Translations under genes and position numbers: made by a program
In this document: piece after piece, positions 20,293-32,272 of the stretch
Layout of the letters: every line of letters begins with the position of its first letter
Position numbering within the stretch: the stretch's first letter is position 1
Assembly (NCBI GenBank): GCA_004151065.3
Contig: NWUY0300008288.1
Coordinates: 7,897 to 40,168, forward strand
DNA length: 32,272 bases
Source: Larix sibirica
Taxonomy: Eukaryota > Streptophyta > Pinopsida > Pinales > Pinaceae
Direction of reading: 5' to 3'
Notes under the pieces: generated by a model
Told to the model about the DNA's origin: nothing
Seen by the model: the letters and a program-made list of their open reading frames with translations, nothing else
Databases searched by the model: none

Positions 20293-20700
20293 ACATCATT
20301 AAAGCACACCAAGGTAGGGTAAAAGAAATACCGAATTTCATTTTATTTTTACAACCTCTATAATGCTGCAGACCACCTAAGTATTGGTGCACACCCTGTT
20401 GGATTGACCATTCCATCATCAATGCCACTTGCGTATCAGATTCCTCCCGTGGCTGGATTACAACCATCCATTTCGAATTTTGAAAAATGGTCCAAAATAT
20501 TCCTTTGTTGAGTACATGGAAAACATGCCTCCTCGAGAAGGAAGAGACCAGGTAAACTCTTTATTACCTCCTCATTTAAATTTTCAATGGATTAAACTTT
20601 GAAATTCACATTTAATTTTGAGTTTTCTTTTAATTTTTACTTTTTAAAATTGTGTTGTGTGGCCGATTTGTTCGACTTGCACTATACTATCTGATGCGCT

Positions 20701-21267
20701 CTATAAATACACATGGTGCATTGCAAGCATCGCTTTAAAATTGGAATTGAAACACATTGTTGACATTGCATTAATATTCTAATGCACCAAACATATATAT
20801 TAAAATACCCATACATTTGTGGTGTACGGTATATCAGAGATTTTGCACTGCCCTCGATTCATTTTTTGTCTACATGATGTATCTGGTGCACAAATGTTCT
20901 ACCAATGCACCAATCTATGTAAAAACTTTATAAAATCCAAATAGTGCATGCAATTATGAAAAATGCACCAGTAGTGTCAATGCACACACCATATGTGCGG
21001 TGCACTTTAGTAATGACGCACCATGAGGATTTTGTAATGTTTTATCCAGAATCCCAGTGCAATGATAAAACACTTGTGCACAATTGATAGTGCAAAGAGT
21101 AGAATAACACACCGTATACAGTGTGAAACATACAATATACCACATCGCTAATAGCTATGATTTTATTATATAAAATTGGTGCATTCCAATATTAACACAC
21201 AATTCATGGTGCATGTATAATTCTATTAAGCATCGTTTATAGTGCACAATATTTATTGTGACACACC
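20701..21267. repeat. 567-bp tandem unit 1
   Basis: It starts at CTATAAATACACATGG and is repeated directly from 21268 with no net length change. Identity is about 95 percent or more by eye; differences are scattered substitutions. Confidence 0.93.
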
Positions 21268-21834
21268 CTATAAATACACATGGTGCATTGCAAGCATTGC
21301 TTTAAAATTGGAATTGAAACAGATTGTTGACATTGCATTAATATTCTAATGCACCAAACATATAAATTAAAATACCCATACATTTGTGGTGTACGGTATA
21401 TCAAACATTTTGCACTGCCCTCGATTCATTTTTTGTCTACATGATGCATCCGGTGCACAAATGTTCTACCAATGCACCAATCTATGTAAAAACTTTATTA
21501 AATCCAAATAGTGCATGCTATTATGAAAAACGCACCAGTAGTGTCAGTGCACACACCATATGTGCGGTGCACTTTAGTAATGATGCACCATGAGGATTTT
21601 GTAATGTTTTATCCAGAATCCCAATGTAATGATAAAACACTTGTACACCATTAATAGTGCAAAGAGTATAATAGCACACCATATACAGTGCGAAACATAC
21701 AATATACCACATCGCTAATAGGAATGATTTTATTATATAAAATTGGTGCATTCCAATATTAACACACAATTCATGGTGCATGTATAATTCTATTAAGCAT
21801 CGTTTATAGTGCACAATATTTATTGTGACCCACC
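21268..21834. repeat. 567-bp tandem unit 2
   Basis: This is the direct copy of 20701-21267. At 21835 the sequence again reads CTAT and then diverges, so a third unit is not present. The similar minus-strand frames at 20954-21145 and 21521-21925 are by-products of the repeat, not genes. Confidence 0.93.
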
Positions 21835-22255
21835 CTATTTTGTGGGTACATGTTGGTCTGCATCGAATTCTAGAAATATTTCTTTTCAAAAATCTTGGTG
21901 TGCCAATAAAACAGAAACACACCATTTACAATGTGTTAATTTCTTTTATACACCATTAACATTGCTTTATAGTTTTATAAGTGCACCAGGTTTTGTAAAA
22001 AAAATTCCTAACAAAACAAAAAGTTGCAGACCAGTAGGTACACATCACTTTGGTTGTGCTTGTTTATTATAATTCCATCGTTAATATTAGTGTGTTGTGA
22101 TAATCATGCACCGATGTTAATCACAAAAACAAACCACAATTGTGGTGTGGTGTAACAATTTTGTGCATTCTGTTCGATGCGATACTATTTTTAAGGTGCA
22201 CTAATAACTTTTTTTACATTTTTTGAAAACAAATATTTTAATACATTTTTTAATG

Positions 22256-22278
22256 ATATGTGCATGTGCGCGTGTGTG
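22256..22278. other. 23-nt alternating purine-pyrimidine tract
   Basis: An unbroken ATATGTGCATGTGCGCGTGT run plus GTG lies at the right edge of the motif field, followed by a GT/GA-rich stretch to about 22300. It is another Z-DNA-capable sequence. Confidence 0.7.
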
Positions 22279-22394
22279 GGTATGTGTGAGAGAGTTTCTA
22301 ATGAATGTTGTAAGTTAATCAAATACAATAACAACAACATAGGTAGGCTGACTGGTACAATGTAGTACAAGATTGGGAGGCCAGAGAGAGGGTT

Positions 22395-24110
22395 TTGTAC
22401 CCTTTTCCTATTACAACTCGTACTCATGAACTCTTGTATGTTGTTGGCCTTGTCAATTTGTATAAGGAGGTGAAGTTCCTCAAGGATAACACATCATTAC
22501 TGATACAGTTGATCCATCGTTGGGATCATGCCAGGAATGCATTTAAATTTGGTCCTGATCTATGGTTCCAACCTACATAGGAGGACATACATTTCATTAC
22601 TAGTTTTCCAAGAGAGGTGTGCATTTTCCCCAATTCCTTGAATCCCCCCGCGGTGTCACATGAGAGAGTTAGGTGGCACATGTTCAAATATATGTTTGTG
22701 AGGACATCAATAACCCCCTTCTATCTTCCAAGTTGTTAGTGATCAATTGGATTTAAACTCATTCGGTGTAGAGGAGGTTAGGTGCCTCTCACTTATGTTC
22801 ATGACAATGGACCACCACATCTCAAATGGGTAGCACATTATCTACTTCCTTTTATATTATGTATATTTTTTAGTGTAGAGGCATAAATATATTAGGTAGT
22901 TTTCCATTTTTGTGACAGTTTTGTTTTGCTTTGGGTCGCTTTCATGTTATTTTTAATGGGAGGATAGTCTTCCCATTTGATTCAGAGTTGTTCTACTTAT
23001 TTTTTGAGAGGTTTATGGTTTCCATTAGGCCCTCATTCAACCACAACCCTCCTAGGCCAAGGACTGATGTGCATATGTGAATTTTGGGGAAATTTTTTCC
23101 CAAGAGGGTCCAATTGGAATTCCCATGTAGGATCACTCTAGAGGTACTAGAGATGCTCTCTAGTGACAATGATCATACCATGGATCTTGTGTAGTACCCG
23201 TATGCATGGATGGACTAGGGATGATGTTAGTACAATCAATTTACCTAGGATGAGCCACCATATTCCAAAGGTAATATTAGTGTTATGTAATTCTATAAGA
23301 TTATTTAATGTACATGTGATTTATTGTAACATTTTATTTAAATTGTCTAATTATTGTTGTGTACTAGTTTGCAGACATTGGCACATATGTTGGGGAGGCA
23401 CCTGCCCAAACTGATAATAATATGGTTGTAGTTGATGAGATCCCTCATTTATAGAGACTAGGCATGTGACATAGTCTATATCATAGATTTTTTCAGGAGG
23501 TGGTGGATCATTTATGTGCAATGATGTCTTGGTAGAGTGTGCACTCAATATGGGATAGCCATATCATATGGGAATTGGATCTCTCAACTATATGGGTGAC
23601 TCTTCCACATGATATTATTCTATTTATGCATCATATTGTTAGAGTTGTTATCCTACTTGGGAGGAGGAGGAGGGGTTTCCATCATCATCAATATTCTTAA
23701 TCCGATTCATCTAATTTAAATGATGATCCTCCACCTCCTCCTCCTCCTACATAGACAAATTCACCACCCTCTCCTCCATGGGACAACCCATATCCATAGG
23801 AAAATCAACCACATTCTCCTCCATAGGTCGACTAAACACCCTCTCTTATCTACTGAGTTGAACCACCCACCTTTTCTCCATAAGACGACCCACCACTCTC
23901 TCCTCATCAAGATGATTGACCACCCTCTCCTCCTCACTGAGCTGACCAACCACTATATCCTTCTCCATTGGTAGATCGACTACCCTCTCCTCTTCTAGTA
24001 TCCAAGCCACCAATTATGACACCCAATTCAAACATTGGTACTTCAACCAATATGGTCACATCAAGTGATATGACTTTTGCTAGAGAGATATACTAGCTAC
24101 TTTGTACTAA
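22395..24110 (+). pseudogene. Plant-mobile-domain-like protein relic with Pro-rich tail
   Basis: Frame 22395-22580 reads HELLYVVGLVNLYKEVKFLK, then LIQLIHRWDHARNAFKFGPD and LWFQPT, a TAG, and in the same frame EDIHFITSFPREVCIFPNSL. The pattern of a short helix, RWD...NAF.F, then T-x-EDI-x-FIT resembles the plant mobile domain found in transposons and some host silencing genes. After a shift come DQLDLNSFGVEEVRCLSLMF and, near 23100-23260, RVQLEFPCRITLEVLEMLSS and TINLPRMSHHIPK with a GT donor. The segment from about 23700 codes a Pro/Ser-rich tail (runs of seven Pro). Many stops make it dead. The family call is by pattern only. Confidence 0.45.
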
Positions 24111-24474
24111 ATTTTTATTCGGTGCAGGTATTGATGTCTTTGGCTATGGTGGGAGAGGTGTGGAGGTATTGATTACTCTAGTTCCGATGGTAGATCAACT
24201 ACCTTATAGAAATTATATTTGATCACACTCATATATTTGATTGTTGCAATGCATATTATATACATTTTTTTACTTTTATTTTTGACACACACACACATAC
24301 ATATATTCTATCATTCATATCTATGTTCCATTTTTCTATCATATTGATATTTATGTTGTTTTAATTATGAAATACTATTATTTTTTGGACCAGAATGAAT
24401 ATAAGTTTTTATATTAAAAGGGAGGAAAAAACTTCATCAAACAAAATTACAATAAAAAATAAGCTCCTTTCCTA
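24111..24474. other. AT-rich spacer with CA dinucleotide run
   Basis: No protein frame is visible. A short ACACACACACAC run near 24286-24297 is followed by ATACATATAT. The segment may be the 3' untranslated end of the preceding relic. Confidence 0.5.
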
Positions 24475-25010
24475 GGAGTCTAGCATCAAGCTATACAGAG
24501 TTTGTAGTTCCACAAAATTTGAACACTTGCACCTAGTTTCTATTTCATACTTTTGAAACTTGTATTGCCTAATAAATTGCCCTAATAGAACTATATAAGA
24601 ACAGAGCATATAAACTTTATAATTGGAATGGCCATGAAACCTGATCTCCCAACTTAATTCGCCGAGTCTTGGAGGAAGAATCCTCTTTAGCATCTCTTTC
24701 CTTTAGTTGTTGTTACAGATCTCCAAATTCCTTTTCTAGAGATGCTATCTTGCCCTTCATTTCTTTAGTTTGCTCCTTCTATTGATCAAATTCATCCCTC
24801 ATTAGATCTAATTGGATATGGCAATGCCATCTCTCATCTGTCCTATGTTGATCTTCCTCATCTTGCCACTCTTCACATCTATGTTCCGTGTCTTTGAGAT
24901 CATGTTCAAGCCATCAAACTTTGTGCTTGAGACAAATAAGACTACGAGAAACCCATTTTATTCCATTCTCTCCGTAGAAGTAAGGTTCATCAATCCCTAT
25001 GTCACTGTCC
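24475..25010 (-). pseudogene. Coiled-coil protein relic, minus strand
   Basis: From about 24930 the minus strand reads WLEHDLKDTEHRCEEWQDEE, DQHRTDERWHCHIQLDLMRD, then KEQTKEMKGKIASLEKEFGD and QQLKERDAKEDSSSKTRRIK, with in-frame stops where Gln or Trp codons would fit. The charge pattern and Leu spacing fit a coiled coil. No family was recognised. It could belong to a retroelement gag or the C-terminal part of a mobile-domain protein. Confidence 0.45.
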
Positions 25011-25329
25011 ATTTCAACAATAATTGATACTTTCCCTTCAACCATGACCAAGACCAACACTGAACTACAGGGATAACTCTTAAAATCGACTACACTACTT
25101 CGGTGATTGTTTTGATAGTAGAGGAAAGACTCCCAATACTACCTATTTAACACATGACAGGGGATCTAAAAATGATTTTAATAACATCCCCTACATATCC
25201 ATGTCCTTCCCTATTAATGGTTAGTGTCCAAGTTCATTTGTTTTGTACGAATCTCTCTAATCTATGTCGAATCCAATTATGATTATGTTCACAGCTGAGC
25301 GATGCCTCTCATGGGATATTGGGGTGATA

Positions 25330-25512
25330 TTATAATGAATCCATATTCCATCTTTTCACAATCCATTCACCACAAGTCACTCCTGGTTTGCAATCATGGA
25401 AGAGTTCAACCACCTTCTCTGAATTAATTCTCTCTGAGTGTGGTATACAACCAGACTTAATTGCAACTATCCTTGGATGTTGAGGAATCCTAGATGCACT
25501 CGTCTCCTCCAA
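25330..25512 (-). pseudogene. Unrecognised 60-codon minus-strand frame
   Basis: It is open from ATG 25512 to TAA 25330. The product includes HPRIVAIKSGCIPHSERINS and VVELFHDCKPGVTCGEWIVK, with three Cys. The composition is protein-like, but there is no family match and no splice signals I trust. It could be an exon or a decayed TE piece. Confidence 0.2.
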
Positions 25513-25659
25513 CTAAACCCCCTCATGCTAACGCAATTAAATATGATCCTCATTCTTGTATGATGAATTCAAGCTATTAATCCCCTCCTCCAATCAAGAA
25601 GAAAAAGAAAATAAAACATAGGGGATAGTTTCATAATGGGTCTCACTCCCCCGGATAGG

Positions 25660-26532
25660 GTGATTGAATGAGAAAGGATTGATCAGAATTGTAGATCCAC
25701 TAGACGTCCTGCCCAGGTTCATCCGACAACGAGCAGTGTCATGCCAACATCACACCACCCCCATGCATTTACGCACCTGCGCGGATGAAGGGACGACATT
25801 ATCACTCAACTTTAATGGCGTCTTGATTATGGCGAATGACTCGAGGAAGGAGGTTATCTTGCCAAGGAAGCAATTATCCTGTCTTATTCCTACCTGTTCC
25901 CTCCGGCTCTTGCATTCTACAGAAGCTTCATCCTCTACTCGAAAGAAGAATCGAATTTCCAGTCTGCGACACAGAGCTGCCCCCGCCATGGTTCGTGAGC
26001 GACACCAAGGCATTAGCAGATGAGGACGTGGGCGACGAGAATAGTATTAGGACAACCGCAATAGTGGCGTTGCTCGACCCCTGAAAGATACATTGCTTGG
26101 GATAATAAATGATATATAGGATGTAAAGGCAGATGCTTCAATCCGCTTTGAAGACCTGAGCCGTAGGGTGCAGGATGTCATCAATTGGTGTGCGGATATA
26201 GATGACCTCTTGGTCTTCCTTCTTCACTGCTGGCCTACCTGTACAATGATGGACCGTTCGCTGGCGTCATGCGGATGATGATTATGGTATTTCAACCAAC
26301 GCTGCTACGGTTTACAATTCCCATGGAGCGGAAGTCCAGTTTGATGGTGCGGCTGTTAAAACTGAAAAAGAGGAGGAGCAGTCAGAGAATGTTCAGCAGA
26401 CAATTGAGCGTAAAAATCAGAACTCGAAGCCAAAATCCAGTGGTCTAAAAAGGGAGCTGACAATTAACGCCATGGACAGTCTGACACCGCCTGAAACGAA
26501 ACCTCGCATGGATATTGGGATGTCAAACTAGC
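25660..26532 (+). pseudogene. GC-richer unrecognised gene fragment
   Basis: Base composition rises clearly above the flanks. Protein-like pieces follow in changing frames. The first is RRIEFPVCDTELPPPWFVSD then ADEDVGDENS (25836-26084). Near 26127-26210 is ADASIRFEDLSRRVQDVINW then CADIDDL, and next LLAYLYNDGPFAGVM. Last is a 70-codon tail, DDDYGISTNAATVYNSHGAE, VKTEKEEEQSENVQQTIERK, then ELTINAMDSLTPPETKPRMD, ending IGMSN and TAG near 26530. The absence of introns between pieces suggests a retrocopy or captured fragment. The acidic-basic low-complexity tail is typical of nuclear proteins. I do not recognise the gene. Confidence 0.45.
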
Positions 26533-26789
26533 TACCAGGTTCTCCCAGCTCCTTTTTTGGGTTTCATTTATCTGTTTCTAATATTTTGGTCTCATAATTA
26601 TGTATGTTCTTTTCGTTTCACAGTCAAGCAGAACTTCCTGGTCGGACTTGTTTGTTTATGTTTTTCACATACTCACACACTCAGTCTCAGACAGTGTCAT
26701 TGCGATTTTTAGTTTGTCACCTAATTTTTTTCCTCCTGGTGGGGGGCTTGGTTTTTTGTTAGTCTCAAACTGGCAGACCTATGGTTTTT
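26533..26789 (+). other. T-rich stretch after the gene fragment
   Basis: This is T-rich sequence downstream of the TAG, containing CTGTTTCTAATATTTTGG and TTTCACAG. It may be the 3' UTR of the copied transcript. The 65- and 63-codon frames here overlap in different frames and show no domain. Confidence 0.3.
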
Positions 26790-27286
26790 AGACTCTTTCC
26801 TGAGCTGTTTTCTCCATGTGGGAGGATCAATTTTTGTACACTATTTTCCTCTGTGAGATAATATGATCTTCTAACTTGCAAAAAAATAATAATAATGAGC
26901 CTCACCAAAATGATTAACACAAATTCCTTCGAGTCTTCTAATGGCATTTTTTCCAAAAAGTCCGCTTCTTTGTTTTGGGCCCTTAAGATGTGGAAAAATT
27001 CCACATGCTGGATTTTGTTCAATTTTTTCTAAAGTCTTTCCTGAATCCTTGCGAAGGTAGATTTTTGGAGAGGAGTTTGTAACTTTACTGCTTTGATTGC
27101 AAGCCTTGAATCTCCCAAAATAAGAGCATCTGATATTTTGTCCTGGTTGAGTGCATTTGTCCCTTTCCATAGAGCCAACAATTCAACATGATTATTTGAT
27201 TCCTTGTCTAGACTCCAGGAAAAGGATTTGACGATGTTTCCTCCAGGTTCAAAGAGCGGCCCTCCCGCACCTGCTGCCCCGATATT
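26790..27286 (-). pseudogene. LINE-type RNase H domain relic
   Basis: From 27286 the minus strand reads IGAAGAGGPLFEPGGNIVKS, FSWSLDKESNNHVELLALWK, then KISDALILGDSRLAIKAVKL, a stop or shift near 27030, and FFHILRAQNKEADFLEK. These are the type I RNase H blocks found at the C-terminus of plant LINE polyproteins. Of the four catalytic acids, the Glu (NHVE), the third (LGDS) and the fourth (KEAD) are visible. The first Asp lies upstream of the readable start and is absent. A host RNase H-like gene of LINE origin is an alternative. Confidence 0.75.
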
Positions 27287-31870
<4,584 letters not shown>

Positions 31871-31875
31871 TAACA

Positions 31876-31993
31876 GTACTCTTCTCAATATTAATAATTA
31901 TTTCAATATTTTTCAATATTAATAATTATTTGATGTACTCTTCTCAATATTAATAATTATTTCAATATTTTTCAATATTAATAATTATTTGAT
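31876..31993. repeat. Perfect 59-bp tandem repeat, two units
   Basis: Units 31876-31934 and 31935-31993 read GTACTCTTCTCAATATTAAT onward and look identical. Each contains two internal copies of CAATATTAATAATTATTT, so the pattern is nested. Identity suggests recent replication slippage or unequal exchange. Confidence 0.92.
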
Positions 31994-32272
31994 GTTTGGA
32001 TGATAGTCACTTCCTAATCTATTGATAACTAGCAATTCATGATAAAATTTAAATATTAAAAAAAATAACATATAATTTATTCAGGATGAAATATAAGTAT
32101 TTACCAACCACAAAGTTAAATAATTTAATTATCAAATTTATTTTAAATAAATAATAAATAATAAAAACCCACACTCATTGTCATTGGGAGTTGAACAATT
32201 TTAAAACACACGTAAACGATTTTTCGAAGTGAGAATGCTACGGTATGAAAATTTCACAAATAACTATTCCAG
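31994..32272. other. AT-rich end of window, nothing recognised
   Basis: No open frame, repeat or motif of note is visible to the window edge. Confidence 0.6.

Larger units (their letters stand above)
19440..22235. repeat. GTGCA/TGCAC motif field
   Basis: Through this stretch, short motifs built on GTGCA or TGCAC (often GGTGCA or TGCACC) recur in both orientations. One 567-bp unit (20701-21267) has 15, against roughly one expected at this base composition. The field contains a 567-bp tandem, a 27-bp tandem and two alternating purine-pyrimidine tracts. No protein is supported; short frames here arise from the repeats. Dense bidirectional motifs next to a CACTA-like end recall the subterminal transposase-binding repeats of CACTA elements, but the field is several times longer than usual. 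Confidence 0.6.

Noticed and set aside
21521-21925. 134-codon minus-strand frame rich in Cys, Thr and Tyr
   Set aside because: It runs through the 567-bp repeat and its motif array; unit 1 encodes the same string truncated, so it is a by-product of the repeat.
23761-23949. 62-codon minus-strand Trp/Arg-rich frame
   Set aside because: It is the antisense of the CTCC-rich Pro tail of the mobile-domain-like relic.
25750-26013. 87-codon minus-strand frame
   Set aside because: It overlaps the GC-richer plus-strand fragment; the plus-strand readings look more protein-like and continue further.

Overview
This is a TE-rich nuclear segment from a land plant, most likely a seed plant with a large, repeat-heavy genome. 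The evidence is AT-rich sequence, a decayed chromodomain Ty3/gypsy element, a decayed Ty1/copia element, a TRIM primed by plant initiator tRNA-Met, plant-type introns, and almost no long open frames. I cannot name the species. Nearly all coding sequence is broken by stops and frameshifts.

Layout, left to right. 1-4271: plus-strand Ty3/gypsy relic in the order RT, RNase H, integrase, chromodomain, polypurine tract, start of a 3' LTR; its 5' LTR is off the window. 4273-4610: two exon-like blocks joined in frame by a 135-nt intron, possibly the 3' end of a host gene. 5193-5711, minus strand: a small host gene with a spliced leader and a 46-residue Lys-rich protein built of 11-residue amphipathic repeats, convergent with the previous gene. 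4647-6593 is repeated essentially unchanged at 6594-8537 with a single N at the join. This is almost certainly two overlapping contig ends that were not merged, so the second copy of the gene is probably not real.

8538-11500 is AT-rich non-coding sequence with short tandem duplications. 11515-13300 and 14830-16850 are two diverged direct copies of one unrecognised element with a decayed minus-strand reading frame. Copy B carries a complete 341-bp TRIM (132-bp LTRs, 77-bp interior, 5-bp target duplication), and copy A preserves the matching empty site. 17061-18740 is a minus-strand copia gag-protease-integrase relic cut off at an N (17060). 18990-19266 is a minus-strand coiled-coil relic ending at a CACTA-like terminus (19271).

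19440-22235 is the strangest non-coding stretch: a field of GTGCA/TGCAC motifs in both orientations, with a 567-bp tandem duplication, a 27-bp tandem, and two alternating purine-pyrimidine tracts, one made of two abutting perfect palindromes. 22395-24110 is a plus-strand relic resembling plant-mobile-domain proteins with a Pro-rich tail. 24475-25010 is a minus-strand coiled-coil relic. 25660-26532 is a GC-richer, unrecognised gene fragment. 26790-27286, minus strand, is a LINE-type RNase H relic. 27300-32272 shows no gene I can support; it ends with a perfect 59-bp tandem.

I see no operon-like or multi-gene system. The best candidates for something new are the 46-residue 11-mer-repeat protein, the TRIM with its in-window empty site, and the TGCAC motif field.
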